DNA of 64,000 nt from Bilabrum cf. latius (taxonomy: Eukaryota; Bigyra: Bicosoecida; Bigyra; Bicosoecida). The DNA lies in contig OZ237736.1 in assembly GCA_965178125.1 (NCBI GenBank), positions 1,550,001 to 1,614,000 on the forward strand. Direction: 5' to 3'. The notes below the pieces were generated by a model. It was not told the origin of the DNA and did no database searches. It saw nothing but the letters and a program-made list of their open reading frames with translations. Shown here piece by piece: positions 12,849-24,916 of this stretch. Each line of letters begins with the position of its first letter. Within the stretch, counting starts at the first letter, position 1. The position numbers and the translations under genes are program-made.

Positions 12849-15800
12849 TTACTGGCGCTAGCAGACATGCCAGACTTCATGCCCCACGCTGCACACGAAC
12901 CCAGGTTCATCGGCACCGGGCTGCACCCCAATCACACCTAAGCTGACAGCAGCAAAACTAGTCGGCGACTTCTCCAACGTCAAGTCAACGTCGTGCCCAG
13001 AAGGCACGCCATCGCCAGAATTGCCATTCTCATGGCGGCAAAGCACCTCATCATTCTAACCGTCCGGTACCATTGACCAGCTCCACAGTCGGTGCGCACC
13101 GCTGCGGCGCACACCTCGAGGCTTGCGGCCCGAGCTGCGAGGGCTGTCGTGATTTCCTCCCAGTGCATTCGCTAGATCCGCAGGCGTGCAGAGGCCTGGC
13201 GGCCCCAGAAGCGCATCTGCGTGTCTCTCTGATGCCACTGCAGCCGAGCTGCCCATATCTCCAGCAACTCGGTGGGCTGCCTCTAGCGCAAGTTGCAGCC
13301 CCTCGAACTAGTCTAGCTTAAGTGCCCCATCCTCAAATAGGCTTGCCGTATCCACAGGACGATAGCCCAGAGCCGCTCTCGCCACAGCAAAGGACGGGTC
13401 AGCCAACGGCTCGCCAGGGTTCGTCGCGTCCGTCGCCTCGCTGCCCGACCGGCGCCCATCCATGATCAGTGATTGCAGCCGGCCTCCAGGCTCACGAGCT
13501 ATAGGTGGGGAGCCTCCCGAAGCATGACCTCGGTCATCCGATCGATGCTTCTCCAGAGAATCGCCGTAGATCTCGCGCAAGTAGTCTCTCTCAAAGCTCC
13601 CGCTCTCCTGGTTGCCGTCGAACGCGGCACCGCCCTCGACACCATGATGGCTGCCTTGGCAAGCAGGGAACACTGGACCCACCTCGTCGAAATCAATACC
13701 CTGTCGATGCACGACTGCGCGTCGCCACTTGCCACGGAGTCCCGCAGCATCCAGCGCTAACACCGCGCAATCAGAGAAGTGTCCGCTTGCGTGTTCCAGT
13801 GCCGCCCGAGCCGCGTGTAGGGCACCGGCCGCCAAGGCTGCACCGGCAGCGCATGCCACCCCTCCAGTCGCTCCTGGGCCCCCGCCAACCGCCAGCATGG
13901 GAGCCAATACCTGAGATATCTGTTCGACGACCTGCCTGGCGCGCTTACCGCCGCTTAGGCTTGTGTGCAGGTGCATGGGAAGGTGCGCTGCTGCCCTGTT
14001 CGAGCTCTGGTCGCTGAAGGGCCAGGAGGCCAGCGGAGAGGCCGCCCTGCTGTACGGCCACGTGGGCGAAGGCCCATATTGCAACGAGCTTGCACCGGCT
14101 CGCGGTGACTAAGGCACATACGTTGATTGGTCAGATCGCGCTCGTGCAGCAGCGAGGGCCAGGGCCGCAGCTGCCACCCCGTGCACCTGGGCGTGTACGA
14201 GGCCGGCGAATGGATGTTGCCCAACCGTCGATTGATCCCCAGCGGTATCGGCCTGCATGGGTGCCACACCAGCAGCTTGCAACAAGCAGGGGTCGGCACG
14301 GGCATCAGGAGGAGTAGACAGCCTCTTCGCGCGCACTCTGACACACAGCGGGCCGACAGCACTCCGGTGACCCCGAGAATCACCGGCACGATTTGATCGC
14401 TGCTACGTTGCCGTTTGTACTGGCTCTAGGCAGGTCTCAAGGAGCTCGACGGCGCCGCCGTTGCCCGACTGCGCAGCTATTGGGCATGTCTCTGCCCTGG
14501 CCTGCCTCAGCGCGCCTTTCCACACGTCTCGCGCGGCCTCTTCAACGCTATCGGTCGTTGCTGCATCGCTAGGTTTAGGCAGCTCGCTACCGTAAAGGAA
14601 TAGCCAGAGCGTCGAATCTTCAGGAGTTTTCGGTGGCGAAGACATGCTGCCGTCGATTGCAGCCCCGGTATGCCTTCGCTTGGAGGCGCGCACGAGATGG
14701 CTCCAATACGCAACGCTGCTATCCTTTTCATGTTTGAGCGCAGTCTACCATTGGCTTGGCTCGTCGTTCCAGCTTCCAGCACGAGCCTGCAGCAGCACAG
14801 CCGCTCGAGCAGCGCTTGTATCCGACCATTTGTGCTTCACAGCACCCGCTATCGAGGAGCTGTGGTGTCCGGCTGGCATGCTGCGATCTTTGGAAGCCGC
14901 TATCGAGGAGCTCTGGTGTCCGGCTGGCATGCTGCGATCTGTGGAAGCCGCTATCGAGGAGCTGTGGTGTACGGCTTGCATGCTGCTCGAGGAGCTGTGG
15001 TGTCCGGCTGGCATGCTGCGATCTGTGGAAGCCGCTATCGAGGAGCTCTGGTGTCCGGCTGGCATGCTGCGATCTGTGGAAGCCGCTATCGAGGAGCTGT
15101 GGTGTCCGGCTGGCATGCTGCGATCTGTGGAAGCCGCTATCGAGGAGCTCTGGTGTCCGGCTGGCATGCTGCGATCTGTGAAAGCCGCTATCGAGGAGCT
15201 CTGGTGTCCGGCTGGCATGCTGCGATCTGTGGAAGCCGCTATCGAGGAGCTCTGGTGTCCGGCTGGCATGCTGCGATCTGTGGAAGCCGCTATCGAGGAG
15301 CTGTGGTGTCCGGCTGGCATGCTGCGATCTGTGGAAGCCGCTATCGAGGAGCTCTGGTGTCCGGCTGGCATGCTGCGATCTGTGGAAGCCGCAACGTCGC
15401 GATGCACCCCGCCCTCGATGGCATTTCGCATGCGCTCAGCCCAGCCAGAGAGCAGAGTCTTGTACACATCAAGATGCTGGGAAGCCTGGATCTGCGCACC
15501 CACGGGCCCCGCTGTAGCCATTCGAGCAGCCAGCATGCGTTGGCTCCCGGCCAGCCCGGTCCTGCCCTAGAGCAGCACCAGCGAATCAACCGCGTCTCGG
15601 AATGCATCGTCTTCTGGGACTATCTCGCGCTCTGAGGCTAGACCAAGCACCGAGTGCATCATGCGAAGCGCGGCCGAGTCCTCTTTAAACTGGGCTACCG
15701 ATTCGTAGGCAGCCTGGTCCAAGGCCACGGCTGTCACTGCTGCAGCTTGCAGCAACTGCTCCTGCAGCTCCCCGTGTGCGTCCAAGCCGTCTCCACGCGG

Positions 15801-17546
15801 CAAGCTAACCAACATCACCGGCTCGCCTCCATCCACACGCAGGGAAGGTTCACGCGCCCCCTCTTGCAGCTGTGGCCGGCCCCAGCTCCACCAGCCAGCC
15901 AGCGAAGACCGGAGCGCGTCCAGCCTGTCGCTTGGACTCACGGCAGCTTCCTTGCCGCCATCGCCGCTGCTGCCGTCCTCGTCCTCCTGCCCACCCCGCA
16001 GCCAGGCACGCGCGTGCTCCTCCGAGCTCAGCGTGGCATGTCCGCCCACTGCACCCCCCGTCGCACACGCACCCCCTTCGAGCCATGCCTCGGCCAGCGC
16101 CACTGCAGCATCAGGAGCACCGCCAGCGAGGCGGTCAGCACTTTCTCGACTCATCGCCGTCACTAGTTCGGCCACTCTAGACTCCGAGCTTGCTGTGACG
16201 GGGGAACCTCCGACAGCAACCCTGGCTAGCCGATCTGCGAGTACGGGTAGCCCGGCCGAGGGGTCGATCGGTGGCTGCAGCTGCGGGTCAGCGGGGTCCA
16301 TTCGAAGGCACCTGAGAGCCGAGTCGCCTCCATCAGGTATTCGGTACACCACAGGGGTGGCATCGTTGTCGAGGTTCTCCTGCTCCCCACCACGCCGCCC
16401 ATCTGCAAGCATCCATGCACCTCCACCAGGCACAGCCAACACTATCACCCCATCCGAATCTCCGCTTCTAAAGCTCTCGGTGAGCGCCTCGGCCGCCTCA
16501 AAGTCGAGTGGGGACAGAGGCGCCTCCACCCCGAGCTGCGTGCCCCTATGCCTCACCTCTGCCAGGGCCAGCACGCGCCCGAGTCCGTCTTCCGTCTCCT
16601 TTGCGTCCACCGCCGCCGCACTGGCCTACCCGGGCTCCCCCGCCCCCCTGCCCTCGATCTCGCGCGCCCCAGCCGCCAGCTCTGCAAGCGCCGCCAACGG
16701 CCCCAGCCTCTCCCAGCGGAGCTCCGACAGAGCACCGGCCTGTCCACCGCTGCTTAGAGCGCATGCGCGGCGCCGGTTCCGTCGGATTTCCTTCCTCAGA
16801 CCGGTGGCCGTCGGTAGTGCCGCCCCGACCGCCGTGCTGGCAGCATTTGTGGAGGCCAGCCGCCCCGCCGCAGCCAGCGACGCAGCCACGGGGCAGGATG
16901 GGTCCTTGGCCCCCAATGCAGCCGCGCTGTCCACGGGCCAGCCGTGCACGGTGGATGTGCCGCTGGCCAGCGCCACGAGCTGCACATTGGGCGCAGCCGG
17001 GGCTTCATCATCCAACGCGCTCGTCGCATGGATCGGGGGCAGCCGGGCTAGCACTGCGGTCAGGGCCCGCGGCAGGACCGAGCTGTATGACTGTTCTTGC
17101 TCGCTCAGGACTGATTCGGAGGCTGAGTGCTCCCACAGGTGTGCGAGCCCTCGGCAGCCGCGCGGGTCATGCGCCCACCCTCGGGGCACAGCTACTGCCG
17201 CGGACGGGGCTTGGACGCCTCGTGACACCGCGCACACAATCAAGGCATCGCGGAAACCATCTTGGTAGCCCGTCGCTTCAATGGTATTAGAGACGCACCC
17301 CGCCCACAACTTGACGCGTACCACTAGATGGCATGGCGATCTGGATACAACTTTGAATTGAGGCAGTATTGACTGAAGCGTGCGGATGGTAGATCGAGCG
17401 ACCTACGGATCAACCAGAGATTGCAGCCGGTCTGAACCCCGCACAGAATCATTTTCAATCTAATTTTGGGCTTCTCTTGCCTATCTCCGTGCCCGAGCGC
17501 GCTAGAGCGCCTGCAGAGCTTCGCTACCAACAAGTTTCGTTGTCAT
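12849..17546 (-). CDS. Unrecognised 1,565-residue protein with a 17-residue tandem repeat
   Basis: I do not recognise a family. One uninterrupted frame runs from ATG 17546 (MTTKLVGSEALQ) to TAA 12849 once TAG is read as Gln. Twelve TAGs are used: first bases 17504, 17483, 17462, 17405, 16628, 15569, 14747, 14405, 14111, 13310, 13058 and 12860. The N-terminus is Gln/Arg-rich and helical, where TAG alternates with Arg/Ala codons. The most folded-looking part is residues 40-110 (QFKVVSRSP, LVVRVKLWAG, GFRDALIVCAVSRG). The middle is Ala/Gly-rich. Residues about 720-900 contain some ten copies of a 17-residue unit (core DRSMPAGH, SSSIAAST). No membrane segment or signal peptide is evident. Divergent from the gene at 17797. 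Confidence 0.7.
14848..15390 (-). repeat. 51-bp tandem repeat inside a coding frame
   Basis: About ten and a half copies of a 51-bp unit. The plus-strand form begins GCTATCGAGGAGCTSTGGTG and ends GATCTGTGGAAGCC. One copy is shortened by an internal deletion around 14975-14990. Units differ mainly at one C/G position (CTCTGG or CTGTGG), giving Gln or His in the minus-strand protein. Because 51 is a multiple of 3 the repeat is open in several frames on both strands; only the minus-strand frame joins the long flanking ORF. Confidence 0.9.
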
Positions 17547-17796
17547 GATAGACCGTACGAAGCCTCGATTCCATGCAGTCACGATCCAAGACCGAAACGA
17601 AGATGCAGGCTTCATACTATTGGCATCTAGTGCATGGTTGGTGGCGCGATATACTCAACATCGACCAACAGATGCGACCGCTTGGCGCAGCTCCGAATTG
17701 CGTGTGCAACGGACGCAACACTCTGGTGAAACCAGCAGAAAAACAAATAATGACCCACTTTTACTCTGCAATGGACCAACTTAGGTCAATCGAAGG
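17547..17796. promoter_or_regulatory. Divergent intergenic region between two giant genes
   Basis: This 250-bp spacer separates the start codons at 17546 (-) and 17797 (+). It is less GC-rich than the genes. It must hold both 5' leaders, so a plus-strand ATG at 17545 that abuts the minus start is not accepted as a gene start. Confidence 0.4.
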
Positions 17797-20700
17797 ATGA
17801 ATGATGAGGCCGTTGCGCAAAGAGAGCTTGACATGGTAGCTGGTCCTGGCAAGCTCAGAAGACCGAAGTAGTCGGGCCACATGCAGGACGATGTCAAGCT
17901 AAATAGACCCGCTACAAGCAACATTGGGGCTCCTAGATTGACAGCCACCCAGTCATACCGCGTAGCAAGCCCAAGTGCGCGGCGTACGTAGTCTCGGGGA
18001 GCGTTGTCGCGGATTCGCAGCTTGGGCGGCATCAACTTTGCCAGCCTCCATGCGCAGCAGGGAGCTCTTGGAATCTCACGCGGCGGTAAAACGAGCTCAC
18101 GTCATTATGGCTAGCAATCACCGCTCTCGGAGAAGTCGTCCGGAGAAGTTGTTCCAGATGCTCACTCGGATCTAGGTCTTGGAGACTCTGGCAGCGACAC
18201 TGAAGCAAAGCAAGCTGGGGAGAGTCCTGGCGGCCCTGCACCGCACAAAACTCTTGGAATAACTTGGGCGTCCGAGCCACGCCAGCTGAACGCGCCCCCG
18301 CCAGCCGGTGAGAGCGTGCAGCCGAAGAGTACGCGAGGCAGAGGTCGCGTGCTGCGGGCCGCTGGCACGCGTGCGGTCACAGCCAAGCGTCAACCCGCTG
18401 AGGCCGCCTCACCTCTAGGAAAAGACCCGCTGCAGCACCTCCCCGGAGGGATCAAGCCGCGGGGACTGGGCCGCGCCCTCAGGCGCGTGCTTCGTGATGC
18501 TTCGAGGGCCGTAGACAAGGCACGGTCCGGGCGTCGAGGCGTGGGCGGCCAAGGCGGGGGCGCGGGCAGGGGGCGGGCGTCGCAGGGCGGGGGTCAACGT
18601 GGGGGCATAGGACCTGGATCTACGCGTGGAGCGGTACGGGCCCGTGCTCAGGCACTCTAGGAGAGGAGCTCGCCGGCCGGTGTAGGTGCAGGTGCAGGTG
18701 CAGGTGCAGGGCAAGGCACGACCAGGGGCAGGGGCAGGGGCAGCAAGCAACACGGAGCGACGGCCAGGGTGCTGAAGACCGCGCGTGCAGCTCACTCCAG
18801 CGAGCTTGCAGAGCACATTGGCCTCTGGTGGACCAGAGAGGCAGCGAGGTCGGGCCGCATCGCCGCCCGGTCCGCTCTGCTGGACTGCCTGCAGGGAGGC
18901 CAGTGGGCTGCAGACGCGAAGGACGCTTCCGACCCCCCCGGCAGGCCGACAGCGCGCCCGCTCGCAGGCAGGTAGCCAAGGGGAAGCGCAGCACCAGCAG
19001 CAGCTGGTGGCAGTGCTGCTCGCAGTGGGCAGCTGGGCAAGGGCCGACCGCCCCTCTACTACGCCGTGGTTTGGGCCACGGATGCGCCAGCCAGTGTGGC
19101 GCTCCTTGACCGCCACAAGGCCAAACCGGATCGAGCGAGGGGCAGGCTGGATCCGCCTCTCCTTGTCTCGCTGCTGGGAGCGTGGTTTACGGGCCGCGGG
19201 CGGGCAGGTTCGTGGTCCGGCGGTCTTGGCTGGGCAGATCGGCTTGCTTGCGCCACGGAGTCACTGGCGGGTGCCATGGCAGGCTCTGGCGGTTCACGGG
19301 ACTGGGACGGCGAGCAAGGCCTCAGTCTTGAGCTGCCCCATTGGGCTGTGCGGGCACCACGGATACCGGCCGATCCAGGGGTGGGGAGAGGCGATTTCGG
19401 GTGGGCCGCCACCGGAGGCCCGCGAGACGACGAGCACGAGGCACGCGGCGACTCGCTGCACGTGGCTCCTCACATGGTGCAGTCTGCGGGCGGCCTGCCG
19501 TCCATCATGCCTTCGCTGCCTTCGATTGCTGAGAGTTTTTCTCACTCCGAATCAGAAGGAGAGGACGAGGACGTGGACCGTGGGAGGAGGGGTGCGCGAG
19601 ACCACGGAGAGCAGTCCATGGACTCTGACGGGCTGCAGGAGGAGGGCACGTCGCTGCAACGGATGGGGAGTCGACAGGCCATCGGGATAGGGATCGGGGC
19701 CGGCAGTATGCAGTGGGGGCCGAGTGGTGGATCCGCCGATCAGAACAGAGGGGTTGACGGTGCGCACGGATCAGATGCAGGGTCAGGGTCAGGGCACAGC
19801 ACCGACTACGACGATGACGAGGACTTTGCGTCCGCGGAACAGAGATCTGCTGAGCGGCCTAATGCTGTGGATCAGGATAACTCAACAGCGGCAGATCCGC
19901 TTGGTATTACGTAGCCGCTGCCATCTGCTAGGCCTCCCACGCCCGCGTCTATCGCAGGGTCAGACAATGCAGAGCAAGCAGCAATGCAGCCCACGAGTCC
20001 CGCTCGCGCAGATTTCGACCCCACCGGAGATGGGTAGTACCGGAGTGACGACAGCCGCGAGGAGAGGCAGAGGCCCGTGCGTAGCAGGCGCAGGACCACT
20101 GCTACCGCCACCCCCGGCGCGCCGCACGGCGCAGGCCCGGACGGCAAAGCAGCCAGCCCTAGTCCAAGCCCCAGTCCAGGCGCGTCCATGAGTCCGGAGT
20201 CTTCAGGGCAGCTGCGACCGTCCACCTCGCCCTACCCCAGGCGAAGCGGCCTGCGAGAGAGCCTCGGCCTTCGCGGCGGGAGCGCCAGTCCGGCGGATGG
20301 CCCGGGGGGAGGGCAGCAGTCGAATCGAGGCGAGTCACCCGTCCCCATGCACGCAGCAGCAGGTGAAGAAGGCTCTCGGACAGCTGATGAGACAACTGAT
20401 ACGGGTGGATAGTGCAGGGATGCGAACGCGGGTGACGGGGTTACAAATGCGGATTCGCCCGCGACAGTAGGCAGTGCCGCCGCGGGCCACTCAGCCGGCG
20501 GACAGCTGCGTCCGCACACCGTTGCAGCAGCAAGGGCACTGGGACGAGCAGAAGGCCAGCCACTTGCACACCCAAAGGCCTGGATGGCAAGTGCAGCGGC
20601 TGCCCAGTTTGCGGCCAACCAAGCGGCCAACCAAGCCACGGCCGACCCACTGCCTCTCCATCAAGGCCCCCCATCGCCTATTAGAGAGGCTCGGAGAGAC

Positions 20701-23700
20701 TCGCCCGTGGATCTGACGGCGGCAGTGGTGGGGGGCTCGCAGGGCAGTCTGAACGAGCCGTCGGTGCAGTCGGCGCACTCTCCTGATCTTGTATTGCCTC
20801 CGAGCGAGCAGCAGATGGCACAGCACGCGCGGGACCACATCATGCAAGGCGGACTTCCTGGTGTCCCGATGCCCGTGCCTGTGTTCCTTCCCTTCCAGCC
20901 GTTCGTGCCAGGCCTGGCTTTGCCCACGCAAGGGCATCTGCCGGTTGTAGCTTCACGGGGAGGAGCGGGATAGGCCAGTGCTGGCGCTGTCTCCTAGCAA
21001 GAGCAGGTGCAGCAGCAGCTGACAGCAGACCCTGGGTTCACCGGGCAAGTGCCACGAGCAGCCAACGGCGACCGATAGCAGCAGAGAGTTCCTTTGACAG
21101 ACGGGCCGCCGGGCGACTACACCGGCCATGGGCTGCAGCAGGAGCCTGCGGGTGGTCCAAACCACGGGGAGGAGAGGGTCTCCAGGGCGCGGAATGGGGG
21201 CATGAAGACTAGCACGTACCATCGCTAGCGGCGGCGCCGCACCAAGGGTATTTCGGCCAGGACAGCCAAGCTACAGAGAGGCAGCGTGGCATCAAGGCTT
21301 GCAGCCGACCCTGCGCTCGCGGAGGCGCGCCGCCGGTCGAAGCTCAGGCGCAAGCGTTCTCACCGGCTGGCAACCCAGGTGCTGCCCGCCGCACAAGACG
21401 CGCTCAGGGCACAGGCCATGGCGGTGAAGGAGGCAAGGCGAACGGGCGGACTCGGCCTGACTACATCCAAGGCGCAGTCACGGTCGGCCAGGGCCAAGAG
21501 GGCGCGTGCTGGCCGGCTGCCAACCACCCGATAGACTGGAACTGGTGGAGGTCTTCCTGCGGACAGGCGCCCAGTGCTAGAGCCAGGGAACAGTACAAGT
21601 CATGACTGTGCACCTATCGGAGGTAGCGCGACGCCAGTTCGCTCAATGCCCCGAGATACGAGCTCCCTGGATGTGATCGTACCCTTGCAGCCTCCCCCGG
21701 AGTCTCGGGTGCTTGGCGCCTCGCGGGCCAAGGCGCTGGCATGCCTCGTTGCTCTCCTTCAGCGGGGGGTGAAGCCGCCCTAGGATGCCAGCGGTGGGAT
21801 GCCGAGGGAGGGCGTAGTAGATCGGCTCGGGCGGGCCTTTTTGTTCGCGGTGGGGCGGGAGAAGGGGAAGGCCATCAGCGTGCTGCTGGGCAGGGCAAGC
21901 GGCGAGCTGGGTGCATGGCACCAGGGACAAGTCGACGAGGCCGCGCTTCGCCACGGAGTAGCAAGGGGGCGGGGCGTGCCGCCGACGCCTGCTCCAAGGC
22001 GCAACATGGGCGGGCAACAGTCTTGGTCGGCGCTCCCGCAGCCGCTGCTGCCTCCGACTGGGCTGGTTCGAGCTGCCTTTCAGGTGCTCGGATCTGCTAG
22101 CTTGCCTGCAGAACTGGCTGCCTTTGTGCTGGAGTAGGTCATGCGGGAGGGGCATGCGGACGTGGAGAGGCAGCTGCGGGCACGAGCCGTGGTCGGGGTG
22201 CGGATGGAGGCGGCAGGGGCAACTATGTCTGGTGGAACTGGCGCTGTTGCCAGGCAGGGACAGGGCGGTGCACCCGCGGTGTCGGCGTGGACTTGCGGGC
22301 TGGTCGGCGCATGTCTGTGCAAGGGAGCAGAGGGTGCAGGTGCTGCGGCTGGTCTGCCGAGCACCTGGGATGCCGTTGCTTCTGCGGTGCAGTCCGAGGG
22401 CGGGCTGCCGGCGGTGGGCTCCTTGTCCACCGGGGCATCGGTAGGAGGGGCATGGGGCGCTCCAGGCGGCTCCAGTGCCGGCAATGGCCGCGCATCACGG
22501 GCGCACGAGGACCTTGAAGAGATGGGTGAGAGCTTCGAGGAGGAAGGCGAGTAGAGCAGAGCGGGGAGCAGACCCCCAGCGCTGCCGGATGCATCCGTGC
22601 TGGACGAGGATGGCATTGCAGCTGCACAGACCCAGGCACTTCACTCAATCCTCAAACTGGCAAAGCGCATGCACAAGCAAAGCAGAAGCAAGCGAGCAAG
22701 ATCAGGCGAACGGCGCGTTGGGGCTCGGGTGAGTTATCCTGCCTTGCTAGAGTTTGCTTACCCTGTCCTGCTGCAGACGCGCACAGGATTCGAGCGGCTG
22801 GCACCGCACCTTGCAGGGGCTGGGCAGGCGCCAGAGAACAGCGAGAAGCTCTCATCCGGGGGTGAGGATGTTTTCCTATCGCCCGCGAGGGGTCTTCCCG
22901 CGCCCCCCTTTCAGGCCGTGCTGCCCGGCGAGACCCCTCTGCACGTGCTGGCGAGGAGGGTGGCAGCCACACGCTCTGTCTAGGCCGGTCAGCTCTGGTC
23001 CAAGGCGGCGGGGCAGGTGCTACGGGCCGCCGCGACCGCTCGTGTGCCGTCGTCATCGGCTGGACCCACGGCCACGGCCGCTGGTGACACGAGAAGAACG
23101 CCGTCTGTAGAGACTGAAGTCAACGCAGGGGTGGAGCTGCGGCGGCTGGCAGCGGCCGTTGATGCCTCCGGAAGGACGCCTGCAGAGCTGCTGGCGGCGA
23201 CTTCCGCCGCCATGCGGGCCGCGAGCCGAGCCGCGGACGTTGCTGCCAGGCGGCTGTCCGAGTCCGCGGCAGGCGGTGCCCCCGGCGGCGGCTTGTCGGA
23301 CGATGCGCTGGCCCATGCGGCAGCCGGTGCCGGCATGGCAGCCGCGCAGGCAGCCACCATGGCACTGCTGTCCGCCGAGCGGCAGCACCGCCACACGCAG
23401 AGGGAGGCGGAGAGGCGACATAAAGAGGCAGCGGGGAGGGCGGCGAGGAGGGCGGGCTTCGACCCTGGTGCGGTCATGCAGGTGACTTCGTCGGCGGGGC
23501 GCAGGAGCAGAGCAGGGCAGGCGGAGGGTGGACGGGGGGTCGTTGTGGAGAGCAGCAGCAGGACCAGCTGGTCCAGCCGGGGCGGGGGCTTGCATGAGAG
23601 GGGCTCACTCGTCACATCTGTGCAGTTCGCCCGGCGGCTGGAGGTGTCCCCTTCCTCGGTTCGATCCCCGGAGCGCACGGGCGGCAGTGGTCCAAGAGGT

Positions 23701-24405
23701 GCTGCAGAGGGCGGCAGTGGTCCAAGAGGTGCTGCAGAGGGCGGCAGCGAGGACGAAGAAGAAAGGGAAGGGGAAGGGGAAGGGGCGCAGGCCACGCACC
23801 GCCGCCGGGTCTTCTCTTTCGGTCCATCTGCGGTGCACGAGCATGGCGGTAACTTTGACGGTGAAGGTGACGGTGACGCTGTAAGGGCCCCCCCCGCAGC
23901 CTCGCCGCCAGATAGGGATGATGGACAGGTCCCGGCGCTCTCTGAGGGAAGCAGGGAGGTGGTGAATGAGGGGCTTGCGCTGGGTGGCATTGGCGGCATG
24001 GTCGAGGGCGGCACTGGCGATGACGAGCAGCAGCAGGAGGAGGATGGGCGCAGGGGGCTCGGTGCTGGGGGAGGGAGGTTTGCCTCGTACCGTGGTTTCG
24101 AGGAGGACAGCGAGGACCAGGGAGCAATGGGCAGAGACACGGGTGTCGAGAGCAAGGGCATGGAAGAGACGGGGACTGCGTTCGTGCAGAGGGGAGCGGC
24201 GCGGTCGGCATGGCTGGCGGCGTGGTGCGGGGCGCTGGCGGCGGCACGGGCGGTGCACGCTCTTCGGGGCGGTGGGGGGGGAGGGGGAGGGGGAGGGGGA
24301 GGAGATGGCGGGCAGTAGCATGGAGGGGATCTGTCAGAGAGCGCAAGGTGGGTGCTATGGAGGGCGTTGCACCGTGCCGAGTCCGGCAAGTAGGGGCTGG
24401 GGTGA
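17797..24405 (+). CDS. Unrecognised large low-complexity protein (about 2,200 residues), possible ankyrin-like C-terminus
   Basis: I do not recognise a family. Frame 1 is open from ATG 17797 (MNDEAVAQRELDM) to TGA 24403-24405 when 19 in-frame TAGs are read as Gln, for example 17869, 18112, 18658, 19912, 20035, 20971, 20995, 21076, 22135, 22981 and 24316. Near 20995 and 21076 TAG sits in runs of CAA/CAG codons. Composition is Ser/Gly/Arg/Gln-rich with acidic patches; about 19540-19830 is strongly Asp/Glu-rich. A GETPLHVLARR segment near 22930 resembles an ankyrin start. From about 24270 the coding signal appears to move to the next frame (EAAVLYLLLNGRSK, PLEAARLGGHDE) after a poly-G stretch, so the true end may be nearer TGA 24896-24898. 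A 48-nt in-frame GTGAGT-CTGCAG segment (22729-22776) could be a small intron. Confidence 0.65.
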
Positions 24406-24916
24406 CGAAGCTGCAGTATTGTATCTCCTTCTCAATGGCAGATCCAAGCGGCTGGTTCCGGGCAAACCGTCGGGCGGGCTGGAGATCGAGGGCGAGGTGG
24501 AGAACGGGGCGGGCGGGACCAGGGAGGTGGCGGGCCCGCTGGAGGCTGCTCGTTTGGGCGGGCATGACGAGTGCTTGAGTGCTGTAAAAAAGTCTGTGGG
24601 CACTTGCCAGCGGGCTCATCGAATCACGCATGGATCATCCTACTAGTTCAATAGAGCGGACCGAGTGCTCCATGCCACACCTGACATGTTGATAAAAAAT
24701 GCCACAATGCTTCCAATAAGTACAATGTACCACATCACACACAATGTGCAAGCATGCACCACACACACCACACGAGTGACCGCCCCACCTCACTCGTCAC
24801 GACAGCAAGGCTTGCTGGTGCGCTCGCCGGCGGCGTGCTCGAGTCTAGAGCGAGCGCTACACGCAGCATGTGCTTTGTGCTAGACCATACACAGATGATC
24901 TTTAGATGATCAAACC
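24406..24916. other. Gap between genes, first part probably coding
   Basis: The first 200 bases have GC-rich third positions in frame 2 and read like a continuation of the upstream gene (see the entry at 17797-24405). From about 24640 the DNA is A/T-richer, with CACA-rich stretches, and looks like 3' UTR and the promoter of the next gene. No separate gene, tRNA or repeat is recognised. Confidence 0.5.

Noticed and set aside
17545-17796. Upstream in-frame extension of the large plus-strand gene to ATG 17545
   Set aside because: This ATG overlaps the start codon of the divergent minus-strand gene, leaving no leader for either. ATG 17797 is preferred.
23640-23680. GGTTCGATCC, similar to a tRNA B box
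   Set aside because: It lies within a coding frame; no matching acceptor or anticodon stem can be folded around it. The similar site near 63850 was rejected for the same reason.
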